Numbered from the stretch's first letter, positions 47,265 through 54,176 are shown. The stretch is 64,000 bases of DNA from Pyxidicoccus caerfyrddinensis (GCF_010894405.1 NZ_JAAIYA010000030.1:1-64000), one strand, 5' to 3'. The notes: generated by a model not told the origin, from the sequence alone. Translations and numbers: made by a program.

Positions 47265-47762
47265 ATGAGCGAGTCCACGACCCTGAAGACCGCCGACCTC
47301 TGCGACGAGCACGCGGGCAGCGCGCACTTCCAAATCGCCGAGCCCGGCTTCCTCGACTACGGCGGCCGGCGCGGCTTCTCCGGCCCCATCAGCACGGTGC
47401 GCGCGCCGGAGGACAACTCCCTGGTGCGCAAGGCGCTGGAGGAGCCGGGCCAGGGCCGCGTGCTGGTGGTGGACGGCGGAGGCAGCCGCCGCTGCGCGCT
47501 GGTGGGTGACATCCTGGCCATGCTCGCGGAGAAGAACGGCTGGGCCGGTGTGGTGGTGAATGGCTGCATCCGCGACGCGGAGGAGGTGGGCCGCACCGCC
47601 GTCGGCGTGAAGGCGCTCGGCACGCATCCGCTCAAGAGCAGCAAGCGCAACGAGGGCCAGCGCGACGTGGAGGTGCGCTTCGCCGGCGTCACCTTTACGC
47701 CGGGCCACCACCTCTACGCGGACGCGGACGGCATCGTCACGTCGGAGAAGGCCCTGCGCTGA
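47265..47762 (+). CDS. rraA: RraA-family protein (RNase E regulator or HMG/oxaloacetate aldolase)
   Basis: A 165-residue protein. It starts LKTADLCDEHAGSAHFQIAE, then GRVLVVDGGGSRRCALVGDI and GVVVNGCIRDAEEVG, and ends FTPGHHLYADADGIVTSEKA. The fold and many residues match E. coli RraA. However, the GDILA ... NGCIRD pattern is that of class II 4-hydroxy-4-methyl-2-oxoglutarate aldolases, where Asp binds metal and Arg binds substrate. It could therefore be an aldolase or oxaloacetate decarboxylase rather than an RNase E inhibitor. It is second in an operon with the aldo/keto reductase. Confidence 0.9.
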   Translation: MSESTTLKTADLCDEHAGSAHFQIAEPGFLDYGGRRGFSGPISTVRAPEDNSLVRKALEEPGQGRVLVVDGGGSRRCALVGDILAMLAEKNGWAGVVVNGCIRDAEEVGRTAVGVKALGTHPLKSSKRNEGQRDVEVRFAGVTFTPGHHLYADADGIVTSEKALR

Positions 47763-47766
47763 GACC

Positions 47767-49683
47767 TCAGCGGTGAGGCGCAACCTCCGAGCCCATCCAG
47801 GAGTCCCACGCCTCACGAGGCCAGATGACCGCCGTCGTGTCCGTGCTCCCCGAGGCCAGCCACCGGCCATCCGCGGAGAAGGCCACGGCGCGCACGTCAT
47901 CGCGATGTCCTTCGAGCACTCCGAGCAGCCGCCCATCCAGCCCGCACACGCGCACCTGCCCGTTCTGGTTCCCGAGGGCCACGTGCTGACTGTCCTCGGA
48001 GAAGGCGAAGGCCGAGATGGGCACCGGTGACTCCAGCCTGCGCTGGCGCTCCGGGTGCTCCAGGTCGACGAGGACGAGCGTGCTCGGCTGCTCGATGAAG
48101 GCGAACCACCGGTCGTCAGGGGTGAACCGCAGTTGCCACGGCGTCGAGTCGCGCGGGAACTGCTCGCAGCACAGCGCCCGACGGTCCAGGTCCCAGATGC
48201 GGATGACGGTATGGGCCTCCGGCGGCGACCTGTAGCTCTCCCACGTCGCCAGGAAGCGCCCGTTCCGGGAGAGCGCGCGAGCCTCGCCCTTCACGAGGGG
48301 CAGGGGCACCTTCCGGAGCTGCCGTCCCGTGCGCGCGTCGTGCACGATGGCGGGACGCTCCTCTTCATCCTCGCGGAAGTGCGCGAGCAGCGCGGCGTCA
48401 CCCGACCAGCTGACGCGGTAGGGCCTGAAGCCTCCCTCGGCCTCCACCTCGGCGCCCGTAAGGCCGTCGACGATGACGTCTGGCCACGTGGAGACCCACA
48501 TGTTCCCGTCCGCCAGGCATGAATGCTCGATGTAGCCGTGACGGGCCCTGAACCGGCGGAACATGTCGTCACACGACACCTGGGTGCCCGTCGCGCAATC
48601 CCAGACGCGCAGGGTGCCATCCCACGCGTAGGTCAGCAGCCGGCGCCCATCCCGGGAGAAGGTGACGTCCCAGACACCGCCACGGTGGGCGCGGGCCGGG
48701 CCCAGCCTTCCCGTCGACACCTCCAGCGGCAGGAGGGTGGGGCCCTTCCCATAGAAGGCCACGTAGCGCCCATCTGGGGAGGGCACCGGCCGTCCCAGCT
48801 CGCCGCCGCAGTCCGTGGGAAGGGGGAACTCCCGCACCATCGCCCCGTGGCGGTGAAGCTCGACCGTGCCGTCCCCCATCTTCACCAGCGTGCCGTCGGG
48901 GAGGGAGCACCGCGCGAACGGCAGCGACTCGGGCTCGGTGGGCACCGGCGTACCCGTGCGGGTGTGGAAGGTCATGGGAGACGGATGCGCTCGCGTTTCG
49001 AATGCGCAGGTCACCTGCTGGCCATCCCGGGAGAAGTGCATCCAGGGCAGGTAGCTCGGAACGCCATGCACCGCCCATTGCAGGGCTCCGGTCTCGAAGT
49101 CGAAGGCGCACAGACGCGCGGGAGGGAGGGCCCTCCACTGCTGTTCGATGGTGAAGACCTGCGTGCCGTCGGGCGAGAAGGTGACGAGCTCTGTGCCAGC
49201 GACCGCGTCCTCCTGGCACACCTGGCGAAGGGGCTCGTCACGCTCCAGGTCGAGCACGGCGAAGCCATCCGGTGCTTCGGTCGCGGCCAGCAGCGTCCGG
49301 CCATCGAAAGAGAGTGAGAGACAGCGGACGGCTCGCGCGAGCGTCCAGCGCCGCAGCTCGGTGCCGTCCTCCGCGTTCCACAGGCGCACCGTGCCGTCGT
49401 GCGCCGCCGTGACGATGCGCTCCGCGGACACGTAGAGCGCCGCGCGCAGGATGTCCGTGTGGCCCGACAGGACGGCGCGCTCGCGGCCGTCCTCCAGGTC
49501 CCAGACACGAGCCGTCAGTCCCTTGGCCGACACGAGCCGCCGGGAGTCAGGCGAGAAGCCGACCGCGAACAGCCCGCCGAGGCTCGTATCCGGGGGATGC
49601 CAGAAGCGGTGGGTGCCGCAACGGGAGAGGGCTCCTGGGGGCAGCAGGTCACCGAAGACGTCCAGCCGGGCGGGTTCGCGCAT
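47767..49683 (-). CDS. WD40-repeat beta-propeller protein
   Basis: A 638-residue protein with about 12-14 propeller blades. Clear WD units include RVWDLEDGRERAVLSGHTD, GTVRLWNAEDGTELRRW, GTLRVWDCATG, VIRIWDLDRRALCCEQF and the closing GHRDDVRAVAFSADGRWLAS. Length suggests two seven-bladed propellers. It starts MREPARLDVFGDLLPPGALS and has no signal peptide, kinase or caspase-like domain, so it is probably a cytosolic scaffold. ATG 49683 has a weak ribosome site; upstream sequence in frame looks non-coding. It is convergent with rraA, 4 nt away. Confidence 0.9.
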   Translation of the reverse strand: MREPARLDVFGDLLPPGALSRCGTHRFWHPPDTSLGGLFAVGFSPDSRRLVSAKGLTARVWDLEDGRERAVLSGHTDILRAALYVSAERIVTAAHDGTVRLWNAEDGTELRRWTLARAVRCLSLSFDGRTLLAATEAPDGFAVLDLERDEPLRQVCQEDAVAGTELVTFSPDGTQVFTIEQQWRALPPARLCAFDFETGALQWAVHGVPSYLPWMHFSRDGQQVTCAFETRAHPSPMTFHTRTGTPVPTEPESLPFARCSLPDGTLVKMGDGTVELHRHGAMVREFPLPTDCGGELGRPVPSPDGRYVAFYGKGPTLLPLEVSTGRLGPARAHRGGVWDVTFSRDGRRLLTYAWDGTLRVWDCATGTQVSCDDMFRRFRARHGYIEHSCLADGNMWVSTWPDVIVDGLTGAEVEAEGGFRPYRVSWSGDAALLAHFREDEEERPAIVHDARTGRQLRKVPLPLVKGEARALSRNGRFLATWESYRSPPEAHTVIRIWDLDRRALCCEQFPRDSTPWQLRFTPDDRWFAFIEQPSTLVLVDLEHPERQRRLESPVPISAFAFSEDSQHVALGNQNGQVRVCGLDGRLLGVLEGHRDDVRAVAFSADGRWLASGSTDTTAVIWPREAWDSWMGSEVAPHR

Positions 49684-49771
49684 ATCGGGGCACGCGCGCA
49701 GACGGCCAGCGCCAGGATTCCTGACGGGAAGCGGCACCCGCCCATGCACCGAGGCGTGATTCCGCCGCGAC

Positions 49772-49795
49772 GCATGCTCAGCGGCCCGAGCATGC
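49772..49795 (-). terminator. Hairpin downstream of the glycosyltransferase gene
   Basis: GCATGCTC-AGCGGCCC-GAGCATGC is a perfect 8-bp stem, about 120 nt past the glycosyltransferase stop and upstream of the WD40 start. Confidence 0.6.
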
Positions 49796-49912
49796 CTCGA
49801 CCGAGGGGGACCCGCACAATGAGCCAGGGCCCACTCGCCGCTCCGCCACTCCGCCCGCACCCTCGCCGTTCAGGCAGAGCGGCCCACCGGCCTCTCCGCG
49901 ACGCGCCCTCCC

Positions 49913-50875
49913 CTACCCGCGCCGCCACCACTTCTTCCGCGCCGCCCGCACGTCGGACCAGTCCACCAGGCAGTCCTGCACGTTCTCCTGGCCGCGCTGC
50001 GCGTCGGGCATGTCGCCGGACTCCACGCGGGCAATCAACTCCGGCAGCCGCTCATAGAACGTGGGCGAGCGGTACTGCGGGTGCAACGTCCACAAGCCCG
50101 GCGCCGTGCCCTGGAAGTCCAGCCGCCACAGTCCACGCCGGACCAGGGTCCGCGTGACGAGGTTCTCCGGCTCGCGGTACGGCGGATTGCCCGCACGCAG
50201 TGCGCGCAGCACGTGAATCGGAGGCGCCAGCTTCGCGCGCAACGGGCCCACGCGACGCACGAAGGCGTCCCGGTCCACGAAGAAGACGCGGCTGCTGAAG
50301 CGGCGGTAGCGAAAGGCGCCGGGCACTCGCCCGTCCGGCTCGAACCAGCGCGGGGCTCCCGCCACCGTGCCATCCGCCCGGGGCGGGCCCGAGAGCGGAC
50401 TGCAGCTCACCAGCTCCTCACGCGCCGCGAGCTGCGCCTCCGCCTCCGCCATCCAGGTGCGCGAGCCGCCACCGATGAGCATGTCCGCGTCCAGGTGCAG
50501 CACATGCCGATGCGCCGCCGCCGCCAGCCCGAAGAAGTACGAGTGGTACGGCCCTCCACGCGAGTCCTTCATCGGCAGCCGCGTGCCCCCGAAGAACTGC
50601 TCGGACAGGGCGCGGGTGGTCTCCAGCGAGTAGTCCACCGCCACCACGCGGATGCGCGAGTCACCGGCGGACAACTCCGACAGCAGCCGCTCCATCTTCG
50701 GCTTGCGCTCCTCCCATGCTCCCGCGAAGCGCGCACCCTGACTACGGTGCAGGTCGATGACCAGCAGCACCTCCTGCACGGAGGGACCGAGCTGGCGGAG
50801 CTGGTGCGGAAGGATGAGCCGCGCGTGCGGATAATCCGTGGGCGCGAGGTTGATTTGCAGGGTGACGGGACTCAC
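49913..50875 (-). CDS. Glycosyltransferase, GT-A type (family 2-like)
   Basis: A 320-residue protein. An N-terminal strand-helix region (EVLLVIDLHRSQGARF; RIRVVAVDYS) is followed by HRHVLHLDADMLIGG, whose DAD is the metal/nucleotide-sugar DxD motif. FFVDRDAFVRRVGPL and the later acidic and aromatic residues fit a GT-A acceptor site. It probably transfers a sugar from an NDP-sugar; the acceptor is unknown. GTG 50875 has AAGGGG seven nt upstream; a GTG six codons earlier is weaker. It lies directly downstream of a tRNA cluster on the same strand. Confidence 0.85.
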   Translation of the reverse strand: MSPVTLQINLAPTDYPHARLILPHQLRQLGPSVQEVLLVIDLHRSQGARFAGAWEERKPKMERLLSELSAGDSRIRVVAVDYSLETTRALSEQFFGGTRLPMKDSRGGPYHSYFFGLAAAAHRHVLHLDADMLIGGGSRTWMAEAEAQLAAREELVSCSPLSGPPRADGTVAGAPRWFEPDGRVPGAFRYRRFSSRVFFVDRDAFVRRVGPLRAKLAPPIHVLRALRAGNPPYREPENLVTRTLVRRGLWRLDFQGTAPGLWTLHPQYRSPTFYERLPELIARVESGDMPDAQRGQENVQDCLVDWSDVRAARKKWWRRG

Positions 50876-50923
50876 TGCGTGTCCCCTTGCCACACCCGAG
50901 CCTCACGACACAACTGACGGAGA

Positions 50924-50996
50924 TGCACGCCCCGGGGATCGAACCCGGCGAAGTCGGTACGTCAGACCGATGCCGTCTCCAGCTGGCTCGGCGTGC
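50924..50996 (-). tRNA. tRNA-Val (GAC)
   Basis: Cloverleaf read on the minus strand: acceptor GCACGCC/GGCGTGC, anticodon stem TCGGT/ACCGA with loop CTGACGT (anticodon GAC, codon GUC), T arm CCGGG-TTCGATC-CCCGG, discriminator A. No CCA is encoded. Positions 8-9 are GA instead of the usual U8, so it is slightly atypical. Last tRNA of the first array. Confidence 0.78.
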
Positions 50997-51006
50997 AGAC
51001 GACATG

Positions 51007-51081
51007 TGGCCCTGGCAGGAATCGAACCTGCGGCCTCTCGGTTCGCACCCGAGCGCTCTCAATCCGCTGAGCTACAGGACC
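51007..51081 (-). tRNA. tRNA-Arg (GCG), copy 1
   Basis: Acceptor GGTCCTG/CAGGGCC, D arm GCTC-AGCGGATTGA-GAGC, anticodon stem CTCGG/CCGAG with loop GTGCGAA (anticodon GCG, codon CGC), T arm GCAGG-TTCGATT-CCTGC, discriminator A. A GCG anticodon is uncommon for bacterial Arg, where ACG is usual. 75 nt. Confidence 0.88.
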
Positions 51082-51095
51082 TGAAGAAAGACATG

Positions 51096-51169
51096 TGGCC
51101 CTGGCAGGGATCGAACCTGCGACCTCTCGGTTCGCAACCGAGTGCTCTCATCCGCTGAGCTACAGGACC
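51096..51169 (-). tRNA. tRNA-Arg (GCG), copy 2
   Basis: Nearly identical to the copy 89 bp away: same acceptor, same anticodon stem, loop TTGCGAA (anticodon GCG). It differs at a handful of paired or loop positions and one D-loop deletion. 74 nt. Confidence 0.88.
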
Positions 51170-51185
51170 AGAAGGGAACTGCGAG

Positions 51186-51258
51186 TGCCCCGTACGGGAG
51201 TCGAACCCGTCTTTCCGCATTGAGAGTGCGGTGTCCTCCGCCAATAGACGAACGGGGC
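51186..51258 (-). tRNA. tRNA-Glu (CTC)
   Basis: Acceptor GCCCCGT/ACGGGGC, D arm GTC-TATTGGCGGAG-GAC as in Glu tRNAs, anticodon stem CCGCA/TGCGG with loop CTCTCAA (anticodon CTC, codon GAG), T arm GACGGG-TTCGACT-CCCGT, discriminator A. It is the first tRNA after micropeptide A. Confidence 0.92.
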
Positions 51259-51260
51259 AG

Positions 51261-51302
51261 GAGGCCGGCTCGGGCCTCGACATGCCCCGTCAGTTGACGG
51301 GG
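51261..51302. terminator. Two tandem hairpins between micropeptide A and tRNA-Glu
   Basis: CCCCGTC-AGTT-GACGGGG (51285-51302) and GAGGCC...GGCCTC (51261-51278) lie back to back in the 52-nt gap. They could terminate, attenuate or mark processing between the ORF and the tRNA array. Confidence 0.7.
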
Positions 51303-51310
51303 AGCGAGGC

Positions 51311-51451
51311 TCAGAAGCCGGGACGGCTGTTACGGAAGGAAGCGATTCCGTCCAGCCACTCGAGCTCGTCGGGAACGGGCTCGGGCTCGGGGGTCGCGGC
51401 CGGAACGGCGAGGCCACGGACAATGTCGTTGCGACGGTCGATGTTCTTCAT
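51311..51451 (-). CDS. Micropeptide A (46 aa) ending in PGF
   Basis: Small ORF starting MKNIDRRNDIVRGLAVPAAT, with a Pro/Glu hinge (PEPEPVPDELEW) and the end SFRNSRPGF. It has a strong ribosome site (AAAGGAG) within a 21-nt block identical to that before micropeptide B (53045-53197), and an upstream CGTGTCAGG box at the same distance. No signal peptide, no cysteine, no known family. It precedes a four-tRNA array on the same strand. The conserved leader and shared C-terminus argue that it is a real gene; it could be a regulatory leader peptide, a precursor peptide or a small signalling protein. Confidence 0.72.
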   Translation of the reverse strand: MKNIDRRNDIVRGLAVPAATPEPEPVPDELEWLDGIASFRNSRPGF

Positions 51452-51506
51452 GGTCACCGCTCCTTTCAGAGGGAAATGACGTACGGGAAACGCGCCTCCT
51501 GACACG
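51452..51506 (-). promoter_or_regulatory. Conserved leader of micropeptide A
   Basis: Reading the minus strand: CGTGTCAGG (51506-51498), then 28 nt, then CTGAAAGGAGCGGTGACC directly before the ATG. Both blocks recur before micropeptide B with almost the same spacing. The upstream block looks like a promoter -35 or regulator site, the downstream one is the translation start region. Confidence 0.6.
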
Positions 51507-51546
51507 GGGTTTTCGCTCGGGAGCCCGCCTGCCCTACGCTCGCGCC

Positions 51547-52677
51547 ATGACGGAAAAGGACCGGCTCACGCAGATATGGGACGAGCACGCCGCGTCGGAT
51601 GCCTGCTACGAGCGCGAGGTGGCGCTGCTCGAAGACCTGGGCCTTCCGGGAGAAGACACGGAGGCGGCGGACTACCAGACGCTCACCCCCGAGGGCCGCG
51701 TGCTCTTGGCTGAGGGCGTGATGGAGCTGCGGCGAAACTCCCGACTCTTCGAGGAGGGCTTCACCGCCCTCGCCGAGCTGGACCCCACCCTCCTGCACCC
51801 GTACCTCGGAGAGCTGTCACACCAGCATGAATTGGAGTCGCTGGCCTGGACGGATGCGCCTCCCTCCGTCCTCGCTCCGCTGATGGCCGAGCTGAAGACA
51901 GACTGGCATCCGCGTAGGGATGTGTCCGTGGAGGACCCGGTGGCCGCGGCGGCCCTGGCGCTCGCGCGCTCCGGACGCGAGGGCGCGCTGCGTGCGCTCG
52001 AGGCGTGGGTGGGGGCGCTCGACGCGGGCGCGCGGCAGGAAGCGTTGAGCTGGCTGCGCCGCGCCAACGTGGTGCAGCGCACCTCCGGAAAGCTGGTGCG
52101 CAACTTCACGTCCACGTGTCTGGAGGCGCTCCCGGAGGAGGCCGCCGAAGACACACTGACGGAAGCACCCGTGGCGCGCGGGGCGCTGTGGCGCTCCATT
52201 CCCGACACGCCCTGCACGAAGTGCGGCTCCGAGTTACAGGATGCGCTCCTGCTCGACGGCGAGGCCGCGGATTGTGGACTGCCCTGGCCCGCGCGCCTGC
52301 CCACGTGCCTCACCTGTCTCACGGCGGGCGGGACGGTCCACGTGGAGCTGTCACCGGACAACACGCTGTCGAGCCTGGGCGCGGACGGGACTTCCGCGCA
52401 CTCCCGAAGCGTGGAACCTCCGGAGTATCAAGAGGTCGAGTTCGTGCGCGGACGCACCTGGCGCAGCATCATGATGAGCGACGGGGAGCGGCTCCATCGG
52501 CTGGGCGGAGCACCTTCCTGGGTCGAATACCCGGAGGCGCCACCGTGCCCGCGCTGCAAGGAGCCCATGCATGCCGTGGGTCAGGTGAGGGACGAAGAGG
52601 CCCTCTTCTCCGACGTGGGCATGCTGTACGGCGTGGCGTGCGAGGCGTGCCACATCATCAGCACGTTCTCGCAGTAG
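51547..52677 (+). CDS. Hypothetical protein with two Cys4 zinc-ribbon-like clusters
   Basis: A 376-residue protein lying between the two tRNA arrays on the opposite strand. The N-terminal 200 residues are helical and Leu/Ala/Glu-rich (HEAT-like or TPR-like). The C-terminal half has two CxxC pairs twice: Cys223/226 with Cys254/257, and Cys334/337 with Cys365/368. The 28-residue gap inside each cluster is identical, so a metal-binding module seems duplicated. Motifs are PCTKCGSELQ, TCLTCL, PCPRCKEPMH and CEACHII. No known family was recognised; the helical plus Zn-ribbon layout could suit nucleic-acid or protein binding. It is divergent from micropeptide A, sharing a 95-bp control region. Confidence 0.85.
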   Translation: MTEKDRLTQIWDEHAASDACYEREVALLEDLGLPGEDTEAADYQTLTPEGRVLLAEGVMELRRNSRLFEEGFTALAELDPTLLHPYLGELSHQHELESLAWTDAPPSVLAPLMAELKTDWHPRRDVSVEDPVAAAALALARSGREGALRALEAWVGALDAGARQEALSWLRRANVVQRTSGKLVRNFTSTCLEALPEEAAEDTLTEAPVARGALWRSIPDTPCTKCGSELQDALLLDGEAADCGLPWPARLPTCLTCLTAGGTVHVELSPDNTLSSLGADGTSAHSRSVEPPEYQEVEFVRGRTWRSIMMSDGERLHRLGGAPSWVEYPEAPPCPRCKEPMHAVGQVRDEEALFSDVGMLYGVACEACHIISTFSQ

Positions 52678-52684
52678 GACAGAG

Positions 52685-52755
52685 CGCTCCGACAGGGAAT
52701 CGAACCCTGTTCACACGGTAGACGGCCGTGCTGCGATCCAATCGCATCCCGGAGC
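52685..52755 (-). tRNA. tRNA-like gene, Asp-type anticodon GTC, atypical
   Basis: Acceptor GCTCCGG/TCGGAGC, D arm TGCGA-TTGGA-TCGCA, anticodon stem CACGG/CCGTG with loop CCGTCTA, T arm CAGGG-TTCGATT-CCCTG, discriminator G73 as in tRNA-Asp. The loop has C where U33 is nearly invariant, and positions 8-9 are GA. It may be a diverged, specialised or decayed tRNA. Confidence 0.55.
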
Positions 52756-52778
52756 AGAAACGGGACAACGGACAACCA

Positions 52779-52852
52779 TGCCGCGGGCGGGAGTCGAACC
52801 CGCAACCTCTGCATTCTGAAGGCAGCGCCTCTACCAATTGGGCTACCGCGGC
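52779..52852 (-). tRNA. tRNA with CAG (Leu) anticodon but short variable arm
   Basis: Acceptor GCCGCGG/CCGCGGC, D arm GCC-CAATTGGTAGA-GGC, anticodon loop TTCAGAA (CAG, codon CUG) with one C-U mismatch closing the stem, variable loop of five bases, T arm GCGGG-TTCGACT-CCCGC, discriminator A. True Leu tRNAs have a long variable arm, so its amino acid is uncertain. Confidence 0.75.
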
Positions 52853-52858
52853 GTTGAG

Positions 52859-52930
52859 TGGAACCACCGGGATTCGAACCCGGACCTCTCGGATGCGAAC
52901 CGAGAATTCTCCCATTGAAACCATGGTCCC
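52859..52930 (-). tRNA. tRNA-Ala (CGC)
   Basis: Acceptor GGGACCA/TGGTTCC with the G3:U70 wobble that identifies Ala. Anticodon stem CTCGG/CCGAG with loop TTCGCAT (CGC, codon GCG), T arm CCGGG-TTCGAAT-CCCGG, discriminator A. The D stem is weak (GTTT/GAAT). It is the first tRNA after micropeptide B. Confidence 0.8.
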
Positions 52931-52972
52931 ATGTCTGTGATTGATGCTGGAGTGAAGTGACCCGGAAAAGCG

Positions 52973-53005
52973 AGAGGCCGGGTCCCCTCTGGGAGCCCGG
53001 CCTCT
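52973..53005. terminator. Hairpin between micropeptide B and its tRNA array
   Basis: AGAGGCCGGG pairs perfectly with CCCGGCCTCT (10 bp), with an inner CCC/GGG. It is in the same relative place as the hairpins between micropeptide A and tRNA-Glu. Confidence 0.78.
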
Positions 53006-53044
53006 GGTCTCTTCGTGCCTCGTCTTTCGACGGGACGCGGAAGG

Positions 53045-53197
53045 TCAGAATCCGGGTGGACTGTCGCCAGCGATATCTCCCAGCATCGCGGCATCAAGAG
53101 CGGTGAACAGGCGGGCGAGCGCGAGCGCGTCGATGCCGATGACAGTGTCGTTCAGGTATTCGGGATTCATCGGGCTCGTCAGGTTCGCCGTGTTCAT
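53045..53197 (-). CDS. Micropeptide B (50 aa) ending in PGF
   Basis: Small ORF starting MNTANLTSPMNPEYLNDTVI, with a helical middle (GIDALALARLFTALDAAML) and the end GDIAGDSPPGF. The start region is identical over 21 nt to that of micropeptide A, and CGTGTCAGG lies at the same distance upstream, while the coding parts have diverged except for the PGF end. No signal peptide or cysteine. It precedes three tRNA genes and is divergent from the AraC-type regulator. Family unknown. Confidence 0.72.
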   Translation of the reverse strand: MNTANLTSPMNPEYLNDTVIGIDALALARLFTALDAAMLGDIAGDSPPGF

Positions 53198-53251
53198 GGT
53201 CACCGCTCCTTTCAGCGAAAATAGACGCGCGTTAAATCCATCCCTGACACG
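53198..53251 (-). promoter_or_regulatory. Conserved leader of micropeptide B
   Basis: CGTGTCAGG (53251-53243), 27 nt, then CTGAAAGGAGCGGTGACC before the ATG, matching micropeptide A's leader. Here the distal block is extended as CCTGTCACGTGTCAGG, containing a second TGTCA and a CACGTG core. Confidence 0.6.
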
Positions 53252-53302
53252 TGACAGGTTTTTTGCCCTCGGCCATGCTCCGGGGCCACGGACGGGTGCA
53301 CG

Positions 53303-54088
53303 ATGGAAGCCGGTGGTGTGGTGACGGGATACGAGGAGTGGGCACCGCCCGCCTCCCTGGCGGAGGCGGTGGACGCCTTCTGGCGCTTCACCGCGCCGCC
53401 CCCCGGTGCCGCGCACCTGAGCCACCGGGTGCTGCCCGACGGCTGCACGGACCTCATCTTCCAGTTCCGCGGCGCGCGAGGCCCCACCTGGCTGGCCGAC
53501 CCGCAGCTCGTCGTCGTGGGCCCCATGGAGCGCTTCGCGCTCGTGGACATCGAGCCCGGCGCGGTGAGCTTCGGCGTCCGGCTCCGGCCCGGGTGGGCAC
53601 TTCCCCTGCTCGGAGTGAGTCCTCGCGAGGTGTGCGGGCTCAACGTCCCCGTGGCGGACTGCGCGCCGGACCTCGCCGTACTCCAGCGACGGATGGAGGA
53701 CTGTGCATCACCGGCGCGGGCCCTGGCCCTGTTCCAGGAGACCTTCGCGCGGCGGCGGGCCTCCTCCGGTGCCTCGCCATCCCCCCGCGCAGGGCAGGCG
53801 CTGCGCTGGCTCCAGGCGTCGGGAGGCCAGGTGCGCATGTCCGACCTGGCGCGCACCCTGCGGGTCAGCGAGCGCACCCTGCACCGCGACGTGCTGGACG
53901 AGGCGGGCGTCGCGCCGAAGCTGCTTGCCCGGGTGCTCCGCTTCCAGCGGGCCCTGGGCCTGCTGCGCTCCCCGGCGGGTGAGGACCTGTCCTCCGTGGC
54001 CCTCACGTGTGGCTACTCCGACCAGGCCCACCTGTCGCGCGAGGTCCGTGAGCTCGCGGGCGTGACGCCTGGCGTGCTCGCCGGCTAA
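53303..54088 (+). CDS. AraC-family transcriptional regulator
   Basis: A 261-residue protein. The N-terminal 150 residues (SHRVLPDGCTDLIFQFRG; VVGPMERFALVDIEPGAVSF) are the sensor domain common in AraC proteins of the DUF6597 type. The C-terminal part has two helix-turn-helices: RMSDLARTLRVSERTLHRDV and then SSVALTCGYSDQAHLSREVR, ending GVTPGVLAG. It is divergent from micropeptide B and upstream of the VOC gene and the NRPS, so it could regulate either side. Inducer unknown. Confidence 0.92.
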   Translation: MEAGGVVTGYEEWAPPASLAEAVDAFWRFTAPPPGAAHLSHRVLPDGCTDLIFQFRGARGPTWLADPQLVVVGPMERFALVDIEPGAVSFGVRLRPGWALPLLGVSPREVCGLNVPVADCAPDLAVLQRRMEDCASPARALALFQETFARRRASSGASPSPRAGQALRWLQASGGQVRMSDLARTLRVSERTLHRDVLDEAGVAPKLLARVLRFQRALGLLRSPAGEDLSSVALTCGYSDQAHLSREVRELAGVTPGVLAG

Positions 54089-54176
54089 CGCCCTGTCCGA
54101 TTCCTTCAAGACAGGCCGGGCGCACCGTGCGAACACCGCCTCACGCTGCTTCCACCTTCCACCGGAGTGCTCCGCC

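Larger units (their letters stand above)
51001..51169. repeat. 89-bp tandem duplication carrying tRNA-Arg
   Basis: The unit GACATG plus tRNA-Arg recurs with an 89-bp period (tRNA 3' ends at 51007 and 51096). Shared flanking bases show that the duplication included spacer DNA. Confidence 0.8.

Noticed and set aside
50900..53260. Integrated element or prophage at the tRNA clusters
   Set aside because: tRNAs are common integration sites, but no integrase, att-like direct repeat or phage gene is visible; the only nearby repeat is the local 89-bp tRNA-Arg duplication.
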